Positions 45,723-60,400 of a stretch of 64,000 nt of DNA are shown one piece after another. The DNA lies in NCBI GenBank assembly GCA_921293015.1, contig OV121092.1:3354001-3418000 (forward strand), read 5' to 3'. The notes beneath the pieces were generated by a model. It was not told where the DNA came from and searched no databases. It was given only the letters and a program-made list of their open reading frames with translations. The DNA comes from Phorcus lineatus. Taxonomy: Eukaryota; Mollusca; Gastropoda; Trochida; Trochidae. The position numbers and the translations under genes were made by a program. Positions within the stretch are counted from its first letter, which is position 1; every line of letters starts with the position of its first letter.

Positions 45723-48455
45723 GTCAATAAATGTGAATTTTAGACAATCATGGCAAAAAGTGAATTCTTTCAGGGTCAATGAAGACATTGTCTAGCTTGC
45801 AGGCTGCTTACCCCTTTCTTTTCCGTTTAAACAATAATTGTTAAATGGTGACAGGATAGAAAATGAAAGTATCAGAAAAAACATTCCCTATGGTGAATAT
45901 CATGTTGCCATGAATACGATTGAGTATAATCAATCTGAAACTTACGCAATCCTGGCAAAGCGTTTTTTTAACCATCCTTTTTCCTTTATGTATGAGCAAA
46001 TAGAAAATCGGTTTCACGTCTCCGATAATATCAATATGTAATTAAAATCAATGTTGGCGCTGCACGTTCGTTGCAGGCTTACCCTATCAATACATGGACA
46101 GACAAATTCAAACATGGAATTATTTAAGTCTTACCTTGTTTCTTTTAACATGGAACTTGTAAATGCTATTCAATAGACTTCAGATCGTACGTTAAATTGT
46201 TTTTCTTGATGAATACTTGTCAAGTATAATATTTAATAAAGTGTTAATCTATGTATACCTCTACAAATAAGTACTTAGGGAATTGTTTATGTTCTGAACT
46301 CACCAAAAACAGAAATACTCAAAACGCTCGATACATTATAGTTACATCTATAGGAGTGTCAGGATCATCACTCTCAAACAGAGACACCAGTACAGCCAAC
46401 ATGCCAACGTATATATGTGTGTGCTGTACTGTAATCCCTAAACAACCCAGATAAATGTAAGGTAACAAAGTACCAAATTTTTAAATTACTCAGATGTCTT
46501 TTCAGGAATATGTGCGCATCGTAAGAATGAAGGAACTCAAGTTTTCCTGTAACAAATGGAATGAGACCTAATGCTGAGATTTAAAAGATGTCATACAATA
46601 GAATAGAATAATATGTAACATACACTACTATATCACTCGCAAAAGAGTACAGGGGTCATATATATAAACAATCCTAGAATTCTTAAGAAACGGTATGGGA
46701 ATCCCAACATTTGCCATGGTTACAGCGCTGAGACCAAACACCCATGCTTATCAAATTCTTATCAAGAGTAACCCTTAACTAAATATATATATTTTAGGTA
46801 TTCTAAGAACAAGACTAAGGAATTCTTGGAATCCTTATAAATACGACATGCTTGAAGATGTAGGCAAATAGGCATAAAATCAACAACAGACAACTGAATC
46901 AAAAGATTAGATTTAAACAAGAAATAACTTGTTATATGAAAAAATAGGAAAGAAATTCTCTTTCAGTTCCCTGTATTGAGAGGGTATCGCCAATGTGACA
47001 CCATCGAGCACTGGCACGGCGTTCCATAGTGTCACTGATCGTTTTGATTATCTGGGACGCAATCAACTGAAACCTTACTTTCGAAATTGATTTTGACTTC
47101 GTTGCGAAGGCCGACATGTGCATCTGTGAATGACAAATTTAATTAAAGGAACTGTATAAGTGGGAGTAGATATGGTACATGCATTTGTTGAGAAGCGTGA
47201 CCCTGGTGGACTGTCACATAATATGGTGCCCAGTCTCACGCGCCATGCTCGTGTCTACCAAGCTCCCGTCGACTACAAAACTTTCTATTTCTTTCTGAAG
47301 TCCTAGTACCGTAATTAAAAGCGTATTGTTTGCTACTCTCACACAAATACAACATTTCTTCTGCAAATGTAAGGCTTTCAATTGGGAAATGATAATTTGT
47401 TTGTAACATAACCTGTTCAACACATTAAGGAACTCTCAGTCAATTGATTTCATTTGAAATTGAACGAGTAGAGATTTTTCGTGTTATAACTTTTGTTCAG
47501 AATTTGCATAAAGAATTAAGATGACTAGACAAACCTGCGTTGTAGAAAATACGTATCTGTGATCTAACTGTGTTGTGAACATTTTCAATCAATTTGGCTG
47601 AACCATAAGGCATGTGTATAATACGTAAGGTCATTTTAAGTAATGTGAACAAGAAAGGATCGTAAATTACGTATCTTGGTCATCTCGTATGGTCATGTGC
47701 ATGTTCAGAAGAATGTGGGGTTGTGTAAAATACGTATCTTGACGACCCAAATTGCAAAACAAATACGGTGGCGTAAAATACTTTCCTATGGTTTTCTTAT
47801 TTTGTAAAACACGTGTTTTAACTGGGAACGTATCTGCAAAGAGGAAAGTGTATTTGTGTAGAACACTTAACTTTATGATTCATATAGGTCATTTAACTTA
47901 CAAACAAAAACGTTCTTTGGTGGATAAAATTGGCCATGTGCAAGTTCAGAAGATCCTTTTGTTGTATAGAATACAATATACCGAAAATTACTTTATCTTT
48001 TTCTAGGATAGGTATCTTTATGATTTAAATTGCATAGTCGTAGGAATTGATAATAAATTTGACAATATCAAGGATAGTCGTAGGAATTGATAATGAATTT
48101 GACAAAATCAAAAAAGACCCTTGACTTTGTGTTTTATAAGTGTACGTACACGTGAAGACTGCATGTGTGAAGCATGTGAACATGTGAAAGCACTGGTTCA
48201 TGTGTAGAGAAAACTGTCTGATTGCCGAGTTCTTTACAGAGAGTCTGACTCAAGCTGCCAGTGAAGCCCTTCAAACAGCGCCCTTCCTCTAATCAAATTT
48301 GATTGGATAGATTTCAGAAACTAACGCCTTGAAATCATAAAAGTTAAGGTAATGGAGAATATTAAATCAAATTTTCTCGATTCGATCAGTAGTTGGAGCT
48401 GAGCAGAGTAAATTACATTTAGCACGTTAGCTGTATAAACGCAATTGACAGAGGT

Positions 48456-51400
48456 ATGGACAGTTACTTGTGTGCCCGTACCCTGGAGTTGGGGGAAGAA
48501 GACAGCGCGTGCTGGTCTGATCGGCGCTACCCACACCTCCACCTGCCCGCTCCCCCCGGGTCCATGGCCGACCTGGGGCCGCTACGCCCGTCACCCGGCG
48601 GAGCCTACCCCGTCACCGGCCTACTCGCGCCACCCTCCGGTCTCCACCCGGCCTCAACTCCAGCCATTAGAAGCTCGAGCGACCACTTTGCCCACCCAGA
48701 CACCTCCTTTGACGACAGATACGCCGGTGAGTCTAGTCCGCAGGATGTTACTCCCCTAATTTTTAGAGGTTTTTTCACAATCTTTATTGGCAAATATAAT
48801 ATTTTATGTAAAATGATATTTTAAATGTTCGTACAGAAGTTGCGCTTTTGAGAAAATAAGTTCATTGTCAAGGTTTCAAGTGACCTCAGTGGCTTCTCCT
48901 TCCGCTCGAATATGTTGCATGTTATTCCAGAAAATACTTGAGTTAAACATGATTTTCTTCAAATGTTATGAATATATCTAAAGATAATTTCATGAAGAAA
49001 AATTTCAACTTACGACACTATATCACTACATTCGCCACACGGATGTAAGAAAAAATATACATAAATTATTCAAACATTCGTTATATTTGAAATGTGTCAA
49101 CCCTTAACGATTTTATTTTATCATATTATTATTATCTTAAATTAGTTTTTAATAACTCAAAGTTAAACTGATTTATTCAATGTATTGTCAGTAGTAGTGT
49201 TCTATCAATAAGTTCAGTATTGCGAACAGATTTGACAATTCAATCATACAATGGAAACTATTCATAAAGATAAATCGTTTTTATTCGTGTGTGTATGATA
49301 CAATTAAGAAAAAAATGAATCCCAAAATTCAATGACATGTAGCAGCCTTTCAAGAAACCATGGTAACCGAACTATTCATAAATGAACACGCATCAGGTTA
49401 AGTTAATATGTTTATATTTTAAAGATTATGAGTGGGATCATGTTTGTGGATAAAAAGATTTTATTCATAAAATGTGCAACTCTAATATCATTAAAATGCA
49501 AGGTAAACGTTTTCGCCGCCGATTGAATTGCTAATGATCAAGATTTCGTTTACAAACAGTTCTATATCGTTTAAAATATTCGTTATACCAACTGGACAAT
49601 ATCTTATGCGTTTCAACCATTCACGCTCAAATGAAACTGTGTTCTTAGATTTACAAATTTACAAAAGATAAAAAAAAATTGGAACAAAACCCAAAGTATT
49701 CATTTTAAAACAGAATGTATTTTTTATTAAAATAATTTTAATTATATTTTGAGAAGAAACTTAGCATATTTTTTTTTATTAATTCATAATTTCTAAAGTA
49801 GAAAATTTCAAAGGATAACTGAAATTGATAAAGGTTGATGAGTTATCATGATGTGTGTATGATCTGAATACAAACTGTATTTCTTAATTTTGTATTAACC
49901 TGATTTAGATGAAAAACTACATACAGTATATATCTACCCTGTTTATAGTTTGTTGAATGTAAAGAAGGGAGGATATAAATAAATGACAATAATTTGTTTA
50001 GCGAAAATCACGCATGGCCGGAGTCGTAATAATAAGTCCCGTTACATGATAACACGTTAAATGACTTATTAGAAATGTAAACATAAACTATTTGATGCTT
50101 GTCATTTACAAGTTTGAGACATTATATTTTGATGATCTGCGCTGTTTAAGAATTCGTAAAGTCACTAAACTGAACCGATAAGCATTAAAATGAATGTTTC
50201 CACGAACAGTTTCTTCTTCTTGGATAAAATTATATTATCTACGACACTTGACTGGAACATTGAAAGACCATGTAAATTATGTCATTCCCCTGCAGTTGGT
50301 GATGAGTGCCATTATTTGCTAAAGTGTACAGCCCTGAACTATAATCGCTGTATTCTTATTGATAACTTCTATTTTACATTGCCGAACCTATTTAACTTTA
50401 AAAGGCTACTTACTAATAATAACACAAAGGTGCTGTAAAAGCTTGCTAAATTTATCAACATTATTTTTAAGAATTGTTAGATTTTTTAGTATGAATGATG
50501 ATTAATTGTATCGGTAGAAATACAAACACATGCTCTATTAATATACAATGCAAATTCTACAAGTTGTACATATTGTATGAAATGTTTTGAAATGTGTATA
50601 TGATTATATCTTGGAACAGATATATTTATGTCTATAGCTTTTGTTTATATCATTGTGTCAGTGTGAAACTTTGTATGTCTCTGCTGTCTTGATTAATTTG
50701 TATTTAAAATTTGTATCACCGTTGGTGGCGATTTGAGCTCAATAAACGAATCCGAATCCGAACAACATTCTTGAATCCAAAGTAGAGCAAGAGGTAGTAG
50801 ATTCAGAAAAGACCTCACAATGCTGTAGAGAATAGTCATCTAATCTAATACTTTACAGTCAACCGAAGCAGTTTTGACACCTCATTGAAATGTATTGGGG
50901 AAATTAATTTTTGTTATTTTGCTTTGTAAATTTGCAACGTCCTTAAACAGTTGCAATATTTTATCTCTGATCCTCATTTAAAGTTCTAGTTACAAAATGT
51001 TTCATAATATTGTCGTACGGGTTATTTTATTCAAAAGATGAAAAAATATTTGAATTTGGGAACGTTATTCCTTCTGTCGAGTTTGGCTATTTCAAGTATG
51101 GTTAAATGAACCACAGACCCAATGCTGCTTTGAGTAATGAAAATTGTCCGTACTACACTGTAACAGTTGTTGATGCAACGACAACGAATAAGGAAAATGT
51201 ATACTTAATGATTTTAGATTTTGTTTCAAGAGTTTAATTTTCTACAAAGAAGAATATAGAATATATCTTCATTCAAAATGTCTTCTCGCCGCTAATGGCT
51301 AAAATATGGCCCAAGCGGCGTTAAACAATTATTCACTCACTCACTCAAAATGTCTTGCTACTTCAACTAGTGAAAACAGTCTTTACGATGACATGTCGGT

Positions 51401-54400
51401 GCAACGACGAAAATTACCGAAATTGTATACTGAATAAAATTATATGTTATTGTCAAGAGGTAAATAAAATATATTGAATATATCTTTATCAATGATAATA
51501 AGCTCGTCCATCAACTGATTATAATTTTGAAGTGGATGAGAAAATGCTAAAAATGAGAAAAATGTTCCTGAATATGCATTTTTTATTTACAGTAACCGCT
51601 AAAGTTATCATTGTTTCTCTTGGTGTAATCATCAATACTCAAAATATAAACTTTCTATACTCAGGTATCTGACTAAATTGTATCTCAAATAATTATTTTC
51701 ATTTATTAAAAGTTTGAGCTTTAGTAAAGTACCAATTAGTTCCATAGGAGTCAGTAATGCTCATCGAGAAATGCTCAAAAGTAATCATACTTGTGCTGAA
51801 AATCATACACGTTTATGCTCATCTATTTATTATATCGACAATATCAAGGTATCGATATTTGATGGAAAATCAGACATTTTACCGTATTTGGGGCGTGTCA
51901 ACTACACTAATGGTATACAAAATGCATTCAAGCAGCCAGAATGACACATTTTGGTTTAAAGAGTTTAAAAAGTTATTACATAAGTTACATGATAATTGGT
52001 CTTATTATTTCGACTCTATGAATATGAATCATTATTGTAAAATGAAAATTCCTTTGAAAATTTATAATTTCTATTTTTGGCAACATGCTATGATTAATAT
52101 GTATATCGGGTTACATTTTTGAATCTCATTTAACTAAGAAATTAAGCCAAATAAAATCTCAGGAATATTATTTTTTTAATCATTGTGAAAACAAATAAGA
52201 ACCATATTTGTTGTTAATTTAATTTTTTTAACTATCTATTCTCGTCTGTGTGTTAAAAGTTATTTTCACTTTCAATGTCACATAAACTAATCATGCTTTA
52301 TGTTTTAGAAAAACTCTCAATTCCTCAATAGGAGAATTTTGAAATAAAAGTATAAATATATACGGCAACTAAATAAAAATAATAAACAAATCCCAATGAA
52401 AAAGTCAGTTTACGATTTTTATTTTCGCAAATGGTCCGTCTCTATTCAAACGATATATAAACAAAACGATACATAATAACGTATAAGACTAAAATGATTA
52501 TGCTAATTAGATATTGATGACAAATGAGATTCTCTACTTAACTTATATATTTATCTAATTATATTAAACATTAATTAAAACCATAATGAATAGTTTAACC
52601 ATATATTTCATTTATGAAATTTTTTGGCTATTTACTTTCATAGGAGCAGATTAATTTTGTTAGCTTTCATTTCTTGTAATCGCTCTTCAGGTTAAAATAA
52701 GTAATTTAAGTTTAACCATTATGAACATTTCCCAATTATAATTTTTCAGTGCATCCTCTGGTATAGCATAGCATCGCTGTCAAAGATTTATTTTAGATTA
52801 AATTTATTCATAGTATTAAGATAGTAAATATTGAAGTAATTGAATTGAGTCTTTGGAAATATCTTGAAAAACAGTATAATTTGTTTTTCTTTTTGAAATA
52901 AAATTCCTAGCGTACGGAATGTAGACAATATTTTTGACAATAAATTTCATAGTTTTGTTAAATTTTACCCATTGCAGCCCATTAGATTAAACGAAACTAG
53001 AGCGCAGGTGCCATTAAAGTCTTGAAGAGTATGAAAGCCTTAGTAAAAATAATTCTTTATACCTGATATCATTCGAGGATTAGTTTCTTTGAATTTTTGG
53101 GGGTTTTTTATGATAAAAGTTAAAGTAAAGTTAAATTTTAAGTGCATTTCCAAGCAATGAAACTTTCACCTCTGTATTTCATTCAGAATTGATAAATGTA
53201 GTAAAATTTGACTCATTGACGCCCCAGCCGCGCTACTTTGTTAAGTTTTCGACTAAATTCGCGCCTTTATACCATTTAATGTCACTTAACTACACCAATT
53301 AGCATTGGATGATAGATTTCAATAAGAGTTGGTACTTAACGATAAAATGACAACACTGATACAGTTTGGATAATACGAACCCAACGACCCACAGATTATC
53401 CCTTGGAGACAAATTGAATTCAACATGACATCACGTTCACGTAAAAAATTCTTGTTTGATGTTACGTTTCACGTTTTAATCTATCTATCTATTCTTTGTT
53501 AAACTATATTTGCGTTTAAATTGACTTTGGATATTGTTAAAGCATTTGTCTTTGTGTTAAGTATAAACTCTACATCTTGGTGTTCTATCAATACTTTTCA
53601 TAATGTTAAAGCATTTGCCTTTGTGTTAAGTATAAACTTTACATCTTTGTGTTATATCAATAATTTTCATAATGTTAAAGCATTTGCCTTTGTGTTAAGT
53701 ATAAACTTTACATCTTGGTGTTATATCAATACTTTTCATAATGTTAAAGCATTTGCCATTGTGTTAAGTATAAACTTTACATCTTTGTGTTATATCGATA
53801 CTTTTCATAATGCTAAATCATTTCGAATCGAGTGCCAACATGTTTACAGATGCTTTAAATAATATTAAATAACCCTTTTAAGTGTCAATAAGATAAGTAG
53901 ATAAATTCAACGATGGGAAAGCATTCCCACGGAGTGTCTTGTTGTTAAGTAGATCCTTTCAACGATAGGAAAATATTTCTGTCGGAGTGTCTTGGTGTTA
54001 AGTAGCATTTTTTTAATAAATGTTAAAGCATTTCCCATGGAGCATCTTGTAGTATCTTGTATACTTTAAAAAATGTCAAAGCATTTAATTGGGAGGATAT
54101 TTGTGTTAAGTTGATACTTTTAATAATCTGGGCCTGGTAAGTACCATCAAATAGCATTAGCCTACGACTATGTTAGCACTAAGAGAGCTTCGAAAATCTA
54201 GGCCCCGAATTTCTATGTGAATGTCTTGATAATGTGAGATACTTTCAATAATGTTAGAACATTTCTGTTGAAGTGTCTTTATGTTTACAATAGATGATTC
54301 CAAACATTTCTATAATTGTGTTTCTCAAAATTGGTTTTAATTAGATTATTTTCAAAATGTTTATGCAATTCTATTGGGATGATTTGATGTTTAGAATATA

Positions 54401-57400
54401 CTTTCAATGATATCACAGCATTTCTATTGAAATGTTTTGATGTTTAGAAAATACTTTCAATGATGTCACAGCATTTCTGTTGGAATGATTTGATGTTTAG
54501 AATATACTTTCAATGATGTCACAGCAATTCTATTGAAATGTTTTGATGTTTAGAATAGACTTTCAATAATTTCACAGCAATTCTATTCAAAAGTTTTGAT
54601 GTTTAGAATATATTTTCAATGGTGTTACAACATTTCTGTTTGAGTGTTTGGTAGATACTACAAAGATTGCATTTTATGGGAGTATTTTGTTGAAAAAATA
54701 ATTGAACAACTTTTCCAACTAGACCTTTTCATAACATTTTGCTGAAAATGTTTTCCTTTTCTAAGCATAAGTTTATAAGATGTTAACTTGTAAGTTTATA
54801 ATGTTTATATAATAATCATTTTTGTTCGTATAATTCACTTCAAGTTTAAATGCTATGTTGTCTTCGACGTTCGCAGTATTTATTAAGTTTCATCAGGTAA
54901 TCGTGAATGTAAAAATTAAATATTTTGTGGAAAATGATCTGCCTTTCATTACTTAACACTGTTTATTTTAGAAGATATTTGGAGTGCGGAGATATGACAC
55001 TGTGAAAGATTAAGTCTTCACTCTTTACTCTTCCTTTTGCGCTATGTATACATCAATAGTCAAAACATAAATGTCTGTTTTTTGTGTTAGATCGGAAAAA
55101 TCTACTAAGCATATTAAATCTAAACGTTTGCCGAGGATGGAGTTTAATCTAGTGTCCGTCATAGTAAACTTCATGATTTCTTAAATTTCTGTCTGTTGGT
55201 TAACCAAGTCTGTATAACAAGGAACGTATTCAATATTTTGGCATTCTTCATTGAATGTTGTATTTTTTGGCTAGCGATTGCATTACAGATCCTTAGGACA
55301 AGGTTCTTTAATCAGATTACAGAGAAGCCGTACCTCGCTTCGCGTAACTAATGATTACTGTACTGTCGCCTCACCGGGAATAGCGTACAGCGTGAGCCGC
55401 GCTTCCAGTCCGTGTCGGACGTGTGGCCGTGGCTGTTGCCGAGCCGGGACCGCCAACGTGGGGCTTCCTGTCGGGGCTTCTCGCCGGCTTACTGACGGGT
55501 AATCAACGCTGTGCCAACACCTAGCTGGCTGCGCGCCGATGAAGCCCTTCTCAACTCGACAGATTAATTACAATCACAGACTTATCCCCTTCTTAACGAA
55601 CCATAACATGTTGTTCAGACGGTTTTCCTGTAATTTGAATACGATTTCGTCGTTTATGTTTTCGCTTAGTGGACTTTGGTTTTACTGTAAAGTTTGTATA
55701 AATGACTTAGATAATTCTTCGTAATTCACTTTCTAATTTCACCTGACAGCGCTGTAGGGAGTTTTGAGAAAAAAAGCACTCACATAGGAAGGAAATATGT
55801 GCAAAAAACAAAAAGAAAAAAGAAAACGAGAATTTAGATACACATAATGATCAATAATAAAGGATGTATCATCCCACCTGTTAAAGCAGTGACATGAACT
55901 CCGAAACGTATATATACATGCTATTATCACATAAAGGAACTAGATACATAATTATTTTAATGAAATATGGGCCTATCGTTTCTGTGACAGCTCATTTGCA
56001 TCCTGCAACTTGCACACGAAACGTATAATTTGACGTCCACAATATTTCAAGGTGTAAAGTTGACATAAATTGCTCACCCAAAGACTCATGTTTCACGGCG
56101 GATTTAAAAAGGCAATGACAGAAAAAAGTTTGGAAAAACGATTCTCGATGAATATTTAGCATTAGAGCATTTAAAGGTCGCACGTGTACCCGGGTCTCAC
56201 GTGTTAGGGGCGTGTATTCGAATTTGAAATGTCAGTGCCATGTACCTACAATTCACTTGAAGGTTGTGAACCCGAGTCTCAGATGTAAATGACGTGTGTC
56301 CGAGTCTCAGATGTAAGTGACGTGTGTCCGAGCTTCAGATGTAAGTGACGTGTACACGAGACTCAGATGTAAGTGACGTGAACATGAGTGTCAGATGTAA
56401 GTGACGTGTACATGAGCTTCAGATGTAAGTGACGTGTACATGAGACTCAGATGTAAGTGATGTGTATATGAGACTCAGATGTAAGTGACGTGTACATGAG
56501 ACTCAGATGTAAGTGACGTGTACATGAGTGTCAGATGTAAGTGACGTGTACATGAGTGTCAGATGTAAGTGACGTGTATTTGAGTGTCAGATGTAAGTGA
56601 CGTGTATATGAGTGTCAGATGTAAGTGACGTGTATATGAGTGTCAGATGTAAGTGACGTGTACATGAGTGTCAGATGTAAGTGACGTGTACATGAGTGTC
56701 AGATGTAAGTGACGTGTATATGAGTGTCAGATATAAGTGACGTGTACATGAGTGTCAGATGTAAGTGACGTGTATATGAGTGTCAGATGTAAGTGACGTG
56801 TACATGAGTGTCAGATGTAAGTGATGTTTACATGAGACCAGATGTAAGTGATGTATATCCAAATCTAACATCCATAGAATTAACTGACGTTTACCAAAGT
56901 CCAACATGTCCTTGGCGTGTACACGAAACTCACATAAAAGTGCCGTTTCCCCTGCGCACATTTGTAAAATCTACATGTAAAGGTTTATACTTGAGTGTAA
57001 GTGACGCGCACACAAGACTCACGTGTCAGTGACGAATAGAAACCCATTTGCTTGTGACATTGATTTAAACATATTAATTCAAGAGAAAGGATTGAGTACA
57101 AGTAATCCAACTTAGTGAAACCCTCTCTTATGTACATTGCAGGCATATAATATTGACACGATATATATATATATTTATATACATATATAAATACGTGGAA
57201 ATATAGACAGATGAGATACATATATACAAAAGTGCAGACAAAGAGAAGAGTAGTTAGAGTAAAATGACACTGAGAAGTACTATCTAATGAGAATTATCTA
57301 ATTATCAAATCTTTCAGGGAATGATATATATTTATGAACTTCACTAAAATAATTATAAGAAATATCTGTACTGCCATCTTTTAAAAGATCCAAATTTGCC

Positions 57401-60400
57401 AATAATCTGTTATTGCATATTGCATATTGTACTAAAATTATCAAGTTTGTGACATGTACCTGTTTCTTTACATGCAAGGGGCCTGTACCCAAATCTCATT
57501 TGTATGTGATGTGAACCGAGTCGAAGTCAAAATCAAGTTGAAAAAGTGTATCTGCTCCCGTCTTACCCCCTAATTAACAAATGTTACAAGTAAACAAGGT
57601 TCACGATTTACAGACATTTCACAAAGGAAATGATAAGTTTAGATATGCAGTTGCCTCTTATGATACCAGTAGGTTTTACAAAGAAATCTTTCGTTTTGGT
57701 GATGATGGCACAGTTCTTGCATACTAACAACCTTGATTCTCTTTGTAGGGTATGCTTCACTCGCTGTCTCCAAGGAGGACGCTGAAGACAGAGCGAATGG
57801 ACTGGATATAATAAATGCAGAATCGAAACTCAGCTTATTTAACGGTCAGTATAATTTATTTAGCGTTTCACTGAAACCAGAATGAATTCAATTATTAACA
57901 CAAGAAATTAACAAAAGATAAATAATATAATTACAACCTAGATAGTAAATTTTTTAAAGGGGCAGGATCACGTTTTTTTGTGGGATAAATATAGTAATCT
58001 CGAGAAAACAAAAATAAATGTTTCAAATGCACGACAAAGGGTTTTGACGAAAGTTTAAAACGAAAGCATCATGAAAGCTATTCAAATCCATTTTCCTACC
58101 TAAAATGATCAAAAGGTTTCCACACAAAAATGGCCGCCATTGGTTTTTGCTAAATACTTGATTTTCTCTACGACTACGGATGATCGGGTTAAGTATTGAG
58201 ATGATAAACACTCTGAACATAAAGCAATTGGCATCAACTCAAAGTTATTGGAGAATATTTGAAGAAACAAATATTTTTTAAACATGGTTGTAATTACATT
58301 TACTCTCTTTTGTTGTGTTGATTTTACTGCTGATTATTACCATGTACTTATATTATATGTTCTTTATTATCCCTGCTTGAGAACGTCACAAGAATCTCTA
58401 TCGAAACGTCGCAAACGATAAATAAAGAAGTTATTATTCATATATTCCTTGTCATAATCAAACATATTTTGCAAATCGAATAGGTACACATCATTCTAAC
58501 TTCCTGTTAGAACTGTAACTGTATTCATTACATTATTTTTCTCTGAAAAAGTGAATTTTTACAAGATCATGTAAACATGCATGTTCAAAGAGAGAGCGCC
58601 GGTGCCGACTAACTGTGATGAGCGTGTACGGCTTCTCACCTGCGGGCTGGCAGGGATTCGGCTTGCTGCTAGTAATTACTCTCACGCGTGCACACCTAAC
58701 CGACAGAAGCAACCAAAGCATATCTGCTGTGATATAGAAAAAATAGAATAACTTAAGGCGGAAGACCTTCTGCGTGCTAAACTTTGGATAAGCTCTCAGT
58801 CCTCGCCAACGAAATTCTCGCCACAACGTTAAAACTCTTGTCATTAGCGTCATCAGGAAAATGTCATTGCGATTTGCCAGATTTAGAATTTCTCAGCAAC
58901 TAATACACTCAATGGCACACATTTCGACCCTATTTGCCACAGTTGGAACCCAAATTTGACCCCTAACTGGTTTGAATGTTATCATCACCGTATCTTGTTG
59001 AGGCTATATCATGAAATGACCTTTACCTTTCTTTTGTTCATGAGTTTAAATCATTCTTTAAACGTGGAAATCTCTATATACTGGGGAAGCTCCTAAATGG
59101 ATTCTTAACAACAGTTTTTCAGTTTAACAGACAAACACTATTAGGGGCATAAGAAACGATACCTACAAAATCGGAAAATGTTTTATCCAAGATAATAGTA
59201 ATATCCCGCAAACTAACGACATGCTTTAGTTTTGATACATTATGTGTTAGAATTTTGGAAAAAAAAACACACCCTTAAAAGTCCAATAGGGGACATTTAA
59301 AATTAATTAATTAAAAATCATTTATCACTGTTTTTCTTTCATGCTAAACACTTTCTCCAAAACTATTTCGAAACAACCTTTGCGCGTTTAAACATCATAA
59401 AACCTATCATACCAAGACGATCGAAGTTTTGATACTTCTTTATAAACATATGCTCATCAAAGCATGCAAAATCGGTTTTGTCCAGCAGCAATTTTTAGTT
59501 ACTGTATGTGTGGAAAAATTCAATCAACAAGCTCTTCTTATGACCAAAGCATTATTTCATTAGGACTTAACTATTTCGAAAAAATGAGAGAACTATTTCA
59601 AATGCAGAAAAAAATTATTTATGGACATAACACCTACAGGATTACACAAAACCTTTTATAGGAGATATTTTTTTCTAATCTAGTTATAACGGTAATTTTT
59701 TTAATCAAGATAAAATGTCATCTTAATAAACATAAATTTCTGCAATACGATAAGTGTAATGGTTGTGTCCGTCTAGATTACGTAGTGTGACTGATGTTTG
59801 ACACAACACGTATGTTCATTTTCTTCGTCTGTCTGGAAAACGAAGTGAGACTTATGTAAGACGCAAACTGTATTTGAATGGCGACTTGCGTGACTGACTT
59901 TGCTTCGTCTGTCTACAGGCGGGGCGGGACGGAGGAAGCAGAGACGGTACAGGACGACCTTCACGAGCTACCAGCTGGAGGAGCTGGAGAAAGCCTTCCA
60001 GCGGACTCACTACCCGGATGTCTTCTTCAGGGAGGAGCTGGCACTCAAGATAGACCTCACTGAGGCCAGAGTTCAGGTCGGTGTCAATTATGTATGGCGT
60101 CGTGTTTCACATGTAACCTTTATATACTTGCGGTCACAAAATTTGAAATGGTACAATTCTATCACCCAATGGAGTCGTAGGGGAGGAGTGTCCCATTGTT
60201 GCTTGACTCTGATCAAAGGGAATTTGTACTGTCTTAGATATTGCGATCCCGAATTGATTCGTCCAATCACTAGTATCTGGACGGTTTTTATTCTGATTGC
60301 GCAAATATTTTGTAGTGTTCCATTACTGATGACGAAGAGTTATATCACACCATTGCAAAAAGTCACTGCACTTGAACAAATCATATAATGATGCTTCTCC

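Larger units (their letters stand above)
44025..48455. other. Intergenic region between MRH gene B and the homeobox gene
   Basis: Contains a Tc1 remnant (44,985-45,198) and an orphan open frame (45,456-45,722). At 47,560-48,010 there are loose repeats around TAAAATACGTATCTTG and CATGTGCATGTTCAGAAGA. No complete gene was found. Confidence 0.45.

Noticed and set aside
48431..48440. TATAAA just upstream of the homeobox ATG
   Set aside because: Only about 20 bases before the ATG, which would put the transcription start at or after the start codon; not a credible promoter for this ATG.
51714..52122. Overlapping ORFs of 76 and 121 codons in homeobox intron 1
   Set aside because: AT-rich, composition typical of chance frames, no motif recognised.
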